Source: Balneolaceae bacterium
GTDB lineage: Bacteria > Bacteroidota > Rhodothermia > Balneolales > Balneolaceae
Length of the DNA: 64,000 nt
Reading direction: 5' to 3'
NCBI GenBank assembly: GCA_006969905.1
Contig: CP030887.1
Span: forward strand, 3,212,730 to 3,276,729
A program made the translations under genes and the position numbers. Shown in pieces: positions 46,661 through 55,529 of this stretch. How positions within the stretch are numbered: the first letter of the stretch is position 1; every line of letters starts with the position of its first letter. Under the pieces are notes generated by a model. The model was not told where the DNA came from. It did no database searches and saw only the letters and a list, made by a program, of their open reading frames with translations.

Positions 46661-47656
46661 ATGGACCCGATCACTCATGGTTTAGTAGGCGCAACCTGCG
46701 CACAATGTGTTTCTGATAAAGAAAAATTTAAGATTGCTTCTCTGATTGGTTTTTTGGCTGCGTTAGTTCCTGATGCAGATGTTTTCCTTGGTTTTTCGTC
46801 AGACCCATTATTAACAATCGAACTACACCGCCAATTCACCCATTCTATTCTATTTATTCCTGTTGGGGCATTACTAATTGCTTCCATCATCTGGTGGTTC
46901 TTTAGAAAAAATCTCAGCTTCAAATCGACTTATATAATCAGTTTTGCAGGTTACGCTACAGCCGGGTTAATGGATTATATCACAAGTTATGGAGTGCACT
47001 TATTCTGGCCAATTCTGGACTATCGATATGCTTTAAATATCGTATCTGTATTTGATCCATTCCTAACCTTGGGAATTCTGGTATTCATTGCTATCGCATT
47101 CTACAAGAATAAGAAGACTTTTAGCTTTCTCGCACTTGGATGGCTGACTGTTTACCTAAGCTTTGCGGGAATCCAAAAATCAAGAGTGACAGAGGCAACA
47201 TCATTATCTATCTCTCAAAAAGGAATTTCCAATAGTGAAATTATTGCAAAACCAACCATCGGAAATCAAATTCTTTGGAGTGCTCGCTACGTGCATAATG
47301 AAGATATCTGTAGTATTGGAGTCCGGGTAGGAATATTTTCCAGTCCGATAATCTATGAGGGAGAATGCTATCCAATTCTGGATTGGATGGAAGAGTACGA
47401 GAATATTAAAGGAACTGTTCTTTATGAAGACATTCTTAGATTTTCGGATCTCTCTGAGGGCTATCTGGTTCAGCACCCTGATTATCCAGGTGTTATCGGA
47501 GATGCTCGCTATTCTATGCTCCCTACCATAATCTCACCTCTTTGGGGTATTACAGTTGATACCGCAAAAACGAATCAGCATGTAAGCTTTAATTCTTATC
47601 GGGATACAAGCCAGAAAACCAGAGAAAAGTTTATGAAAATGGTTCTGGGTAAGTAA
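46661..47656 (+). CDS. YdjM-family membrane-bound metal-dependent hydrolase
   Basis: This 331-aa protein begins MDPITHGLVGATCAQ and has the DUF457/YdjM signatures: an N-terminal His motif (H6), 'FLAALVPDADVFLG' with conserved Asp residues, and 'LHRQFTHSILFIPVGAL' (HRxxTHS motif). Four to five membrane segments (to about residue 170) are followed by a soluble C-terminal domain of about 160 residues. Family members are predicted inner-membrane metal hydrolases; one E. coli member is LexA-regulated. The precise substrate is unknown. The gene stands alone, after the decayed stretch and ahead of the amidase. Confidence 0.82.
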   Translation: MDPITHGLVGATCAQCVSDKEKFKIASLIGFLAALVPDADVFLGFSSDPLLTIELHRQFTHSILFIPVGALLIASIIWWFFRKNLSFKSTYIISFAGYATAGLMDYITSYGVHLFWPILDYRYALNIVSVFDPFLTLGILVFIAIAFYKNKKTFSFLALGWLTVYLSFAGIQKSRVTEATSLSISQKGISNSEIIAKPTIGNQILWSARYVHNEDICSIGVRVGIFSSPIIYEGECYPILDWMEEYENIKGTVLYEDILRFSDLSEGYLVQHPDYPGVIGDARYSMLPTIISPLWGITVDTAKTNQHVSFNSYRDTSQKTREKFMKMVLGK

Positions 47657-47835
47657 TCGTCTGAGCTTTGGTAAACCGATTAATACCGATGATTTTTTTG
47701 CCAAAAAATAGAATCCATTAAAAATCAGCCGCAGGAAGCAGAAAGCGACAAGACAAGATTTTTTACCGTTTTTATCTATTCTTGATCTTTTGAAATTTAT
47801 AATTTCGAAAGATTAGTTTTAAGTTATTCTCTACT

Positions 47836-48405
47836 ATGAAAAAGATTCTTTTACTACTTGTTGCCTTTTTCAGTTCGAATGCAATAACGGCTCAGGATTG
47901 GTTGATTAACCGTACTGACTGGGGAAGTACCGATTCTTTAGTGGAAAGTAATCTCCATGAAATTTCATATATCACTATACATCATGGTGGAGAAATTTTT
48001 TTAAAAGAAAGGGATACTTATTCTTATCTGAAAAATCTTCAAACCTGGAGTAGAAATGCCCGCCAATGGATGGATGTACCCTGCCATTATATTATAGAGC
48101 GGAAAGGAAAAATATTCGAAGGTCGCCCACTTGAATATCGGGGAGATACTAATACCTCCTATGATCCAACCGGGCATGCACTCATTGTTCTTCTTGGTAA
48201 CTTTGAAGAACAAGAAGTACTCGAAGAACAAATTGCTTCTTTAAAAGTTGTCACCGAGTATTTAATAAAAACAGAACCTGTTTCATCTAAAGACATAAAA
48301 ACACATAAAGATTATACGGAAACACTTTGTCCCGGCAGGAAACTGACAGAATATTTAGGTACCAAAGACTGGACTAACTTTCTCTCAAAGATTTATAACG
48401 AATAA
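47836..48405 (+). CDS. Periplasmic N-acetylmuramoyl-L-alanine amidase (Amidase_2)
   Basis: This 189-aa protein has a signal peptide (1-20, ending AQ) and an Amidase_2/PGRP-like domain. It contains 'YITIHHGGE' (zinc-binding H49/H50 region), 'PCHYIIERKGKIFEGRP', 'GHALIVLLGNFEE' and 'KTHKDYTETLCPGRKL' with the C-terminal His and Cys ligand region. It hydrolyses the amide bond between MurNAc and L-alanine of stem peptides. It is 42 nt ahead of the NlpC/P60 lipoprotein, with which it probably forms a peptidoglycan-remodelling pair. Confidence 0.88.
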   Translation: MKKILLLLVAFFSSNAITAQDWLINRTDWGSTDSLVESNLHEISYITIHHGGEIFLKERDTYSYLKNLQTWSRNARQWMDVPCHYIIERKGKIFEGRPLEYRGDTNTSYDPTGHALIVLLGNFEEQEVLEEQIASLKVVTEYLIKTEPVSSKDIKTHKDYTETLCPGRKLTEYLGTKDWTNFLSKIYNE

Positions 48406-48447
48406 ATTATTTTTACTCCCTATTTAAATCCACACCCTTTTTATTTT

Positions 48448-49653
48448 ATGAAACGCACTATTTTTTTCTCAGCTCTTTTTCTTCTGATGACTACCGTCTT
48501 CATCGGTTGTGCTGAACGGGAAGATGTACGGTTAGCAGAACAATCATTTCAGGAAATTAAAGATGAATTTGTACCCGATTCCCGAGTGGCATTATTTGAA
48601 GCCAAAGCTAAAGCCGGTAGCGGAACTGTAATACTTGCGGGAGAAACATCACTTCCCGAAGCTAAAGTAGCCTTTCTTGCAAGTCTAGATCAGAAAGGAA
48701 TTTCATATTCCGATAGCATCAATGTATTACCTGCTAAGGAACTTGGAGAAGAAATCTATGCACTCGTAAACAACTCTGTTTCTAATTTACGATCAGAACC
48801 AAAGCATTCGGCACAACTGGCTACCCAAGCGATTCTGGGAATGCCATTGAAAGTTCTGAAGCAAAGGAATAGTTGGTATTTGGTTCAAACTCCTGAAGAT
48901 TATCTTTCGTGGGTGGACGGTGGAGGCATAACCCGTTTTGACCGTTCAGAAATGGAAAACTGGGCAAATGCTGATAAAATCATTTACCTGAATACAGTTG
49001 GATTTTCGTATACACAACCAAATACTTCGTCTGAAAAAGTTTCTGATTTGGTTGCCGGAAACATCCTTAAACTGGTTGGAAGCACTGGAAACTATTACGA
49101 AGTAGAATATCCCGATGGCAGAAAAGCCTTTGTACCAAAACGTGAATCCCGTTTACTCGAAGATTGGGTTAGCAGCGTTTCCGCAACCCCAGCTTCGTTA
49201 ACCAATACTGCAAAAACACTTATTGGATCGCCGTATTTGTGGGGAGGAACTTCCACCAAGGGTATGGACTGCAGCGGATTTACCAAGACTATTTATTTTA
49301 TGAGCGGACAGATCATTCCACGGGATGCCAGCCAGCAAGTATATGCCGGAAAGTTTGTGGATTCGGATAAAGACTGGGACAAACTGGAAGTAGGCGATCT
49401 TTTATTTTTTGGGAAAGAAGCAACCGATACCCGTCCAAGAGCTGTTACCCATGTAGGCATGTGGATCGGTAACAATCAATTCATTCATTCGGCGAGCAAA
49501 GTCCGGATTAACAGTGTTGATCCTGCCTCTGAGCTTTATGATGAGTTTAATACCAATCGTTATCTGGAATCGCGCCGCTACGTGGATAACTGGGAAGGCA
49601 ACATCATTCAAACGTCAAAAATGTACAGCGAGTTTTTGGGAGCGTTGAATTAG
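48448..49653 (+). CDS. SH3/NlpC-P60 peptidoglycan endopeptidase lipoprotein
   Basis: This 401-aa protein has a lipobox (FIGCAE, C21) and two SH3b-like domains (about 105-165: 'NSVSNLRSEPKHSAQLATQA'; about 180-240: 'TVGFSYTQPNTSSEKVSDLV'). The C-terminal NlpC/P60 domain (about 255-395) carries the catalytic Cys275 in 'GMDCSGF', His335 in 'AVTHVGMWIGN', and a third polar residue, H347. Such enzymes cleave D-gamma-glutamyl-diaminopimelate or related links in stem peptides. It is anchored to a membrane and follows the amidase gene on the same strand. Confidence 0.9.
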   Translation: MKRTIFFSALFLLMTTVFIGCAEREDVRLAEQSFQEIKDEFVPDSRVALFEAKAKAGSGTVILAGETSLPEAKVAFLASLDQKGISYSDSINVLPAKELGEEIYALVNNSVSNLRSEPKHSAQLATQAILGMPLKVLKQRNSWYLVQTPEDYLSWVDGGGITRFDRSEMENWANADKIIYLNTVGFSYTQPNTSSEKVSDLVAGNILKLVGSTGNYYEVEYPDGRKAFVPKRESRLLEDWVSSVSATPASLTNTAKTLIGSPYLWGGTSTKGMDCSGFTKTIYFMSGQIIPRDASQQVYAGKFVDSDKDWDKLEVGDLLFFGKEATDTRPRAVTHVGMWIGNNQFIHSASKVRINSVDPASELYDEFNTNRYLESRRYVDNWEGNIIQTSKMYSEFLGALN

Positions 49654-49764
49654 AAATAAAAAAAACAATACATTAAATGCATTGGGTTTTGAATGTTGTC
49701 ATTTGCTATTTCTTTTACCTAATGCTTATGCACAAGCGAAGGGGTTTTAGTTTATTCGTAACCT

Positions 49765-49778
49765 GAAGCTGGAGCTTC
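49765..49778. repeat. Short palindrome in intergenic spacer, possible degenerate REP
   Basis: GAAGCT-GG-AGCTTC is a perfect 6-bp inverted repeat in the 226-nt spacer between two convergent genes. It may be a termination hairpin or a worn copy of the REP-like elements at 56.3-57.3 kb. No T-run follows directly. Confidence 0.25.
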
Positions 49779-49879
49779 CCGAATTATATTGCGCAACAGG
49801 GCTATGCAACCAGGAAAAGAGATATTTAAAAACTTTCAATAAAGTCTGCGATTCATATTTCCTGTTTTTATAAAACTAT

Positions 49880-51010
49880 CTACCCCACTACATTCACCAG
49901 TTCAAAAATGGGTAAGTATAAAGCGATAATGATTGCGCCTAATATTAATCCAATAAATACAATCAAAACGGGCTCAATAATAGAAGTTAAACCCTCGACC
50001 ATAATATCCACCTCTTCTTCAAATAAGTCAGCTATTTTATTAAGCATTTCATCGAGGCTTGCAGTTTCTTCACCTACTGTTATCATCTGGCTAACTACTA
50101 TGGGGAACACCCGACTGTTTTCGAGTGCTTTGTTAAGGCTTTTTCCCTTTGTAATAGATGAAGACATCAATTCTACTTCGCTTGTGAGAATTGTATTTGA
50201 AGATGATTTTTTTAAAACTTTAAGCGACTCAGAAAGTGTAACCCCGCTTTGCAGAAGAGTTGCCAATGTTTTGGTGAACTGCCCTACCAGGCTTTTTTTA
50301 TACAGTTCTCCGAAATACGGGATTTTTAACTTCATCTGGTCTAGCGTATTTTTGCCTTTTTCAGATTTTGAGAAGTTGCGAATCGTAAATAGCAATACAA
50401 TCAATATCAATCCTATAATCCAAAAATTACCCGTTAAAAAGGTACTTACTGCCAGGATAAATTTTGTAGGAGCAGGTAGTTCCGCATTAAAATCCTGGTA
50501 CATATCTACGAAAGTGGGAACAACAAATACCAACAAAAAGGTTACAGCTGAAATCGCTACACCTATGATAATGGCAGGATAAACCATAGCCATTTTCACC
50601 CTTTGTTTTAGCTTGTAGGCTTTTTCCAGGTACGAAGAAAGCCTTAAAAGAATATCATCCAGCACTCCCGATAATTCTCCTACCTGTGTAAGTTGAATAA
50701 AAATCGAGTCAAAAATGTTTGAATGATTAGCAAAAGCTTTAGACAAACTTTTCCCCCGTTTCACCTCCTTTCGAATCTCCTCAACCACACCCTTAAACCT
50801 ATTATGGTCGATTTGTTTAATGGTAGTATCCAATGCTTTCACTAATGAAAGTTTGGCCTTTAACATTACAGCAAGGGTTCTTGTAAACTCTATCACTTCC
50901 TTATCCGGCACCTCTTTGATGAAAGGTAACCTGATGTCTTTTTGAAGCAGCCCTTTTTTAGAACTATTTTTTGACTGTTTCTTTTTTATGGAAGAAGGAA
51001 GTTTTGCCAT
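49880..51010 (-). CDS. Type II secretion/type IV pilus inner-membrane platform protein (GspF/PilC)
   Basis: This 376-aa protein starts at ATG 51010, which overlaps the stop of the prepilin gene as TAATG; an earlier in-frame ATG at 51112 would read over that gene. Two GspF domains are visible: about 60-180 ('EFTRTLAVMLKAKLSLVKAL', 'GKSLSKAFANHSNIFDSIFI') and about 260-370 ('GQFTKTLATLLQSGVTLSES', 'MITVGEETASLDEMLNKIAD'). Each is followed by membrane helices. It connects the assembly ATPase to pseudopilin polymerisation at the inner membrane. No GspE or GspD gene is in the window, so the rest of the machine must be elsewhere. Confidence 0.9.
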   Translation of the reverse strand: MAKLPSSIKKKQSKNSSKKGLLQKDIRLPFIKEVPDKEVIEFTRTLAVMLKAKLSLVKALDTTIKQIDHNRFKGVVEEIRKEVKRGKSLSKAFANHSNIFDSIFIQLTQVGELSGVLDDILLRLSSYLEKAYKLKQRVKMAMVYPAIIIGVAISAVTFLLVFVVPTFVDMYQDFNAELPAPTKFILAVSTFLTGNFWIIGLILIVLLFTIRNFSKSEKGKNTLDQMKLKIPYFGELYKKSLVGQFTKTLATLLQSGVTLSESLKVLKKSSSNTILTSEVELMSSSITKGKSLNKALENSRVFPIVVSQMITVGEETASLDEMLNKIADLFEEEVDIMVEGLTSIIEPVLIVFIGLILGAIIIALYLPIFELVNVVG

Positions 51011-51498
51011 TAATCCAGTTCCCTCATTGAGGTCCACATTACAGGCCGCCGTATGTGTATGACTTGATCCAGGGTTATCTCGTTCTTTTTTGATTTTTGA
51101 AATAACTGCCATTCTGCAACCTGGTATTCACTGCTTACAGGCTTTTTGGGGATAATCAATGTGCTATCGATTGAAGAAGGGTTTACCAGGATTTGGTTCC
51201 TCACCAATCTTCCTTCTCTCCAGTTGTATACCTCAGGTTCTGAAGAGTTGTCTAATACTATCAGAGTGGTATCAGTAAATGCCAACTCTCTTGCTCTTAG
51301 TACATCATTGTATACCTGATTTTGTGTAAGATGAAGGTTGTTATAGAACTCCAGGTTAGATGACCATTGATTTAACTGGTTATTGGCAAAAACAAAAATA
51401 CTGAAAGCAATCCCAAGTATAACAGAAACTACAGTAACAGCGATCAGAGCCTCTACAATGGTATATCCTTTTTCGTTTTTTATTAGTCTTTGTACCAT
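51010..51498 (-). CDS. Prepilin-like pseudopilin (GspJ/PulJ-like)
   Basis: This 162-aa protein begins MVQRLIKNEKGYTIVEALIA, a class III prepilin signal. The Gly before the Tyr is the peptidase site, Glu+5 is present, and a hydrophobic helix follows. A globular domain of about 125 residues comes after. It overlaps the preceding pseudopilin gene by 16 nt and shares its stop with the GspF start (TAATG). Position and size suggest a minor pseudopilin of GspJ type; GspH or PilW types cannot be excluded. Confidence 0.8.
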   Translation of the reverse strand: MVQRLIKNEKGYTIVEALIAVTVVSVILGIAFSIFVFANNQLNQWSSNLEFYNNLHLTQNQVYNDVLRARELAFTDTTLIVLDNSSEPEVYNWREGRLVRNQILVNPSSIDSTLIIPKKPVSSEYQVAEWQLFQKSKKNEITLDQVIHIRRPVMWTSMRELD

Positions 51499-51836
51499 AG
51501 CCGTCCCGTTTCTAGCTCAATACGCGCAGGAGTTAATGTATCATTTTTAAAAGCTTTAACCCTGATAGTATAGAAGTTTTTATCTTTTGATACTTCTGTT
51601 TTAACCCACCAGTAATCGTCTACTTTTTTGTACCCTGTTGTATCACTTTCTGTGGCAAGCACCATTTCCATCTGATTGCGGGCGTGGTTAAAACCGGTGA
51701 TTTTGTCTTTAGCGATTGTATTGCCTGTAATAAAAATCAAAAGCATTACTACAGGAACTAGGACTGCCATTAGTATCGACATTGCCACCAATGATTCTAC
51801 TAAACTGTATCCATTTTCTGATCGAAAGTCTTTCAT
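51483..51836 (-). CDS. Prepilin-like pseudopilin (GspI/PilV-like)
   Basis: This 117-aa protein starts at ATG 51836, which overlaps the TGA of the previous gene as ATGA; the in-frame ATG at 51851 would overlap more. 'SENGYSLVESLVAMSILMAV' is a class III prepilin leader with Glu+5. The short globular part (about 80 residues) fits a GspI/PilV minor pseudopilin. It is coupled on both sides inside the pseudopilin operon. Confidence 0.8.
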   Translation of the reverse strand: MKDFRSENGYSLVESLVAMSILMAVLVPVVMLLIFITGNTIAKDKITGFNHARNQMEMVLATESDTTGYKKVDDYWWVKTEVSKDKNFYTIRVKAFKNDTLTPARIELETGRLWYKD

Positions 51837-53200
51837 TCCTTTAACTCCCAATCAAGCAATACATATTTAATCGAATCCGAAAAACCAAAGGGCACAATAT
51901 AGTTTTCAGGGCGCTGTGAAATATCAATCGTAGCATCCTTTATCCAGTTTATGTAGCTGGTCGGGGATTCATAAAAATAGAATTGCCGGGTTAAAACAGA
52001 TCCTAAAACCGTTCCATCTAATTCGGTTTGTCCCTGGGAATATACAGCTCCACGAACAGTTGCCCCCTCTTCAACTTTAACCCTTAAACGCTCCTGGTTA
52101 AATGTGTTGGTTTGTATGGGATAAATAATTGTTCCATCCAGCATAGCATTACCTGTTAACCGTATTGCCTCAGTTTCATTTCCTGATAAAAACTCCAATG
52201 AAGTGAACAGCATACTTGGATACACCAGGTAGGCATCATCTTTTAAGGTGATGCTGTTTTCTGAAACAATTTGTCCACTAAATGTAGCATTCCCGCCTAT
52301 AGTTACCGGCCCTCCGACAAAAAAAATCAGATCAGAACCCTCAACTTTTGAGTTGACAATAAGTGTATCACGCACAAATATTTTTGTTTTACTTCCAAAG
52401 TTAAGAGGCTCATTGATCGTCAGGTTTCCTCTTACAATAAGCTTTGATGCATCCGGGATGGATGCCAGTTGGCCCGGCCAAACCAAGTCAGAGTTACTAA
52501 ACAATGTTACACTTTCATTTTTTTTCGGCTCAGGTAGAAATAGATATTCATCTACCCCGATACCTGAGTATTTGTTGGCTTTGAAATCAGACTGCACTCT
52601 TTCCATTTGTTCTGTAATAAATTCGTAGCGTATATCCGGGAATTCCAGTTCCCGGCCAAGTGCAATGCTTTCCCCATCATAGTTCCCTGAAAAAGGAAAG
52701 CCTTTAAAGCTGCTTTCCTTAACCCCTTGTTTACCTGATACGATATCGCCGTTTATGGATGTGCTGCCAATCAGGTTAATAGATGAGGTAGTATCTCCCA
52801 GCACTACTGCGTATTCGAATACAGAAGAACTTTGTTCTCCAAAAGTCATTGCGATCAGTGCTTTTTGATTCCCCGTATAGGCCGTGGAGCTAAGCTGTAA
52901 AAACCCTCCAAAAGGAGTTATTTCTACCCAGACTGAATCCCTTAACCCCTCATCCATAACAACAGCAGTATCCCTGACTACCCACGAAGACGATTGTTTA
53001 TGAAGAAATTCGTAGGCTCCTTTTTCGGCCAGGTACCGGGCTTGAGTTACTTTAATATCTTTTTGAATGAACAATGATTGAAGGTGCAAGCCTGAAAGAA
53101 CTGCACCTATCATTAATGAAGCTATAACTGTAATAATTAACACGGTTACCAGTGCAGAGCCGTCTTCTTCTTTTGATGATATGAAAACACCCGGTTTCAA
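51833..53200 (-). CDS. PilX/GspK-like prepilin-type protein with extended beta-helical domain
   Basis: This 455-aa protein begins with a short leader and 'EEDGSALVTVLIITVIASLM', a prepilin-like hydrophobic helix. The residue after Gly is Ser, and Glu+5 is replaced, as in PilX/GspK types. The C-terminal about 350 residues are beta-rich with polymer-forming-protein character ('LIVRGNLTINEPLNFGSKTK', 'DLIFFVGGPVTIGGNATFSG'). It is the first gene of the four-gene operon, and its ATG follows a 99-nt spacer from the divergent fibre gene. Probably a tip or minor pseudopilin; the large beta domain is unusual. Confidence 0.7.
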   Translation of the reverse strand: MKPGVFISSKEEDGSALVTVLIITVIASLMIGAVLSGLHLQSLFIQKDIKVTQARYLAEKGAYEFLHKQSSSWVVRDTAVVMDEGLRDSVWVEITPFGGFLQLSSTAYTGNQKALIAMTFGEQSSSVFEYAVVLGDTTSSINLIGSTSINGDIVSGKQGVKESSFKGFPFSGNYDGESIALGRELEFPDIRYEFITEQMERVQSDFKANKYSGIGVDEYLFLPEPKKNESVTLFSNSDLVWPGQLASIPDASKLIVRGNLTINEPLNFGSKTKIFVRDTLIVNSKVEGSDLIFFVGGPVTIGGNATFSGQIVSENSITLKDDAYLVYPSMLFTSLEFLSGNETEAIRLTGNAMLDGTIIYPIQTNTFNQERLRVKVEEGATVRGAVYSQGQTELDGTVLGSVLTRQFYFYESPTSYINWIKDATIDISQRPENYIVPFGFSDSIKYVLLDWELKE

Positions 53201-53299
53201 TTCAGTTTTCTAATATTAAGTTTGGTACAACCCATTGATTAAAAACAAAAATAGTACGTTCATTGATGAATACCTGAACCTAAATTAACTCTTCTCAAA

Positions 53300-54241
53300 A
53301 TGAAACGCTCCGTCCTTTTCTCAATTCTTTTCATTAGTCTTTTTTCCACTGATATATTCGCTCAATCCAATACTTTTCCAACTACGGGCAATGTGGGGAT
53401 TGGAACTATCAACCCTTTGTGGCCTTTAACATTGGCCAGTACTTCAACGATTACTGCAAATACCGGTATTGCATTGTCATTTGAAGGAGAATCTAAACCT
53501 GAAATTGGGTATCGTTTCAAAGCCAATGGACTAAATTATTACCAAGTAATTTATAATGGTTCTTCTATACAATGGAAACACTATTTAGGCGCTGGGAATT
53601 ATCAACCCAGAATGACGTTGACAAATAGCGGGAATCTGGGAATTGGCACAATCAGCCCAGTTGCAAATTTAGACATTGTAAGTGGAAGATCAACACTTCG
53701 AGTGGCAGGCAATTCAGGGGCAGATAGCTGGCGAGCTAGAATTTTATTAGATAGAGGAGACAATTATAGAGGAGCCGGACTTTGGATACAAGCTAGTGCA
53801 GAAAGTGAGTTAGATTGGTATGCAGGAGTACCCTATACAGGTGCCGGGTTTTCTATTGGATATCATGGGGCTCAGCCTGAATACAGAGCAAACTCAAAGC
53901 TATTTATTAAACCAGATGGCAATGTAGGCATTGGTACAACCACACCAACCAACAAACTCGAAGTAAACGGCAAAATCCGTTCTAAAGAGGTAATAGTGGA
54001 AGCTACCGGCTGGCCCGATTACGTGTTTGCTGATGATTATGACCTACCCACCCTGGCTGAGATAGAAACCTATATCAACACCAACAAACACCTGCCAGGC
54101 GTGCCTTCAGCCAAGCAGGTGGAAGAGAATGGGGTAAGCCTGGGTGAGATGAATGCTTTACTGCTAAAAAAAATCGAAGAATTGACTTTATATATCATAG
54201 AACAAGAAAAAAGAATTAAAAAACTAGAACCTCAAAATTAG
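53300..54241 (+). CDS. Secreted tail-fibre-like protein (NVGIGT repeats), copy 1
   Basis: This 313-aa protein has a signal peptide ending in IFAQ (about 1-22). It then has repeats 'GNVGIGTINPLWPLTLAST', 'GNLGIGTISPVANLDIVSGR' and 'GNVGIGTTTPTNKLEVNGKI', the phage-tail-fibre-like motif common in Bacteroidota secreted proteins. The C-terminus ends with a conserved block ('IRSKEVIVEATGWPDYVF', 'LPTLAEIETYINTNKHLPGV') and a coiled coil of about 35 residues. It probably forms trimeric fibres with a C-terminal coiled coil. It lies 5 nt ahead of a paralogue (54247) with an identical 91-bp segment. Function unknown. Confidence 0.8.
   Translation: MKRSVLFSILFISLFSTDIFAQSNTFPTTGNVGIGTINPLWPLTLASTSTITANTGIALSFEGESKPEIGYRFKANGLNYYQVIYNGSSIQWKHYLGAGNYQPRMTLTNSGNLGIGTISPVANLDIVSGRSTLRVAGNSGADSWRARILLDRGDNYRGAGLWIQASAESELDWYAGVPYTGAGFSIGYHGAQPEYRANSKLFIKPDGNVGIGTTTPTNKLEVNGKIRSKEVIVEATGWPDYVFADDYDLPTLAEIETYINTNKHLPGVPSAKQVEENGVSLGEMNALLLKKIEELTLYIIEQEKRIKKLEPQN
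53939..54029 (+). repeat. 91-bp direct repeat, copy 1 (C-terminal cassette of fibre gene)
   Basis: Identical to 55189-55279. It encodes the segment beginning at TTPTNKLEVNGKI and ending in DYVF. It suggests recent duplication or gene conversion between the tandem paralogues. Confidence 0.9.
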
Positions 54242-54246
54242 CAATC

Positions 54247-55527
54247 ATGAAAAAGTTATTGGCACTTTTATCAATCGGACTTCTATGTTCCTTAACTTTC
54301 GAAGTAACCGCCCAATGGACTCCATCGGGAAATAATATCCACTTCAATTCCGGGAATGTAGGGATTGGGACCACAAGTCCATTAAATAAACTTCATATAA
54401 ATGGTCATCTTCGTATTTCTGAAACTCTAAAAGTGTATCATAACTTCTCCGGAGGAAGAGGGTTAGAACTTCAAACAAATTCGGGAAGCACCAATGCACC
54501 GGCTATTCGTTGGCAGGATGATTCGGGTATCTATTATGCTGGAATACGAGGGCAAAGTGATGGCTCCATTCAGTTTGGCACAGGATGGTTAAGTGAGGTG
54601 ATGAGAATGACGCCAGAAGGTTTAAGCGTTTCAGGTATTTTAAAATCAACAGGAGCCTATACTCTGGAATCAGCAAATCCAACTCTCATTTTAAAAGAAG
54701 AAGGCATAGCCGACAACGATTTTGATATCCAGGTAAATAATGGGGACTTTAAAATTTTAAAAGTAGATGATGCCCGTTCTGTTTTTGAAGACGTATTTAC
54801 GATCCTGGATAACTCGACTGTGGGTATAGGGACTTCACTACCAAACGGAAGACTTGAAATTAAGGGAAACTCAGGAGTATATAGTGACTTTGCAGGATAC
54901 GAAGGTATCACCAGCAGCAATTTTTTACCTAATGGAAAGGAGCCTACTTTAGTTATAAGCGAAAACCTTGCAGGAACTCTAATTCCAGCAACCGGAGGGC
55001 AGGTTACTTATCGCGGAGGAATCAGTTTTGGAAGAGGAGGTCCCGGAATATACTCTATAAACCCCAATCCGGCAGGGAGTGCTTATTACGGAGAAATACG
55101 CTTTCACACTACCTATTGGGATGGGTCAAACTACAGTAATGCTGACAGAATGGTCATTAAATTGAATGGCAACATTGGCATCGGCACTACCACACCAACC
55201 AACAAACTCGAAGTAAACGGCAAAATCCGTTCTAAAGAGGTAATAGTGGAAGCTACCGGCTGGCCCGATTACGTGTTTGAGGCAGACTATGACCTGCCCA
55301 CCTTGGCTGAGATTGAAGCTTTCATAAAAGCCAACAAACACCTGCCTGAAGTGCCCTCTGCAAAGCAGGTTGAGGAAAATGGATTGACTCTCGGGGAAAT
55401 GAATGCCTTGCTTTTAAAGAAAATTGAGGAACTCACCCTGCATACCATTGCTATCAAAAAAGAAGTAGATACTTTAAAAAAGGAGAATGAAATCTTAAAA
55501 GAGAAAATAAATCTTTCGCAAAATTAA
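54247..55527 (+). CDS. Secreted tail-fibre-like protein (NVGIGT repeats), copy 2
   Basis: This 426-aa paralogue of the preceding gene has a signal peptide ending in VTAQ (about 1-22). It has repeats 'GNVGIGTTSPLNKLHINGHL', 'STVGIGTSLPNGRLEIKGNS' and 'GNIGIGTTTPTNKLEVNGKI', and the same C-terminal block and coiled coil ('KKIEELTLHTIAIKKEVDTL', longer than in copy 1). The N-terminal and middle domains differ from copy 1, whereas the C-terminus is nearly identical. This is a pattern of exchangeable heads on a conserved trimerisation base. It is 5 nt from copy 1 and convergent with the gene at 55530. Confidence 0.8.
   Translation: MKKLLALLSIGLLCSLTFEVTAQWTPSGNNIHFNSGNVGIGTTSPLNKLHINGHLRISETLKVYHNFSGGRGLELQTNSGSTNAPAIRWQDDSGIYYAGIRGQSDGSIQFGTGWLSEVMRMTPEGLSVSGILKSTGAYTLESANPTLILKEEGIADNDFDIQVNNGDFKILKVDDARSVFEDVFTILDNSTVGIGTSLPNGRLEIKGNSGVYSDFAGYEGITSSNFLPNGKEPTLVISENLAGTLIPATGGQVTYRGGISFGRGGPGIYSINPNPAGSAYYGEIRFHTTYWDGSNYSNADRMVIKLNGNIGIGTTTPTNKLEVNGKIRSKEVIVEATGWPDYVFEADYDLPTLAEIEAFIKANKHLPEVPSAKQVEENGLTLGEMNALLLKKIEELTLHTIAIKKEVDTLKKENEILKEKINLSQN
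55189..55279 (+). repeat. 91-bp direct repeat, copy 2
   Basis: Identical to 53939-54029; encodes the start of the shared C-terminal block of the second fibre-like paralogue. Confidence 0.9.
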
Positions 55528-55529
55528 TA

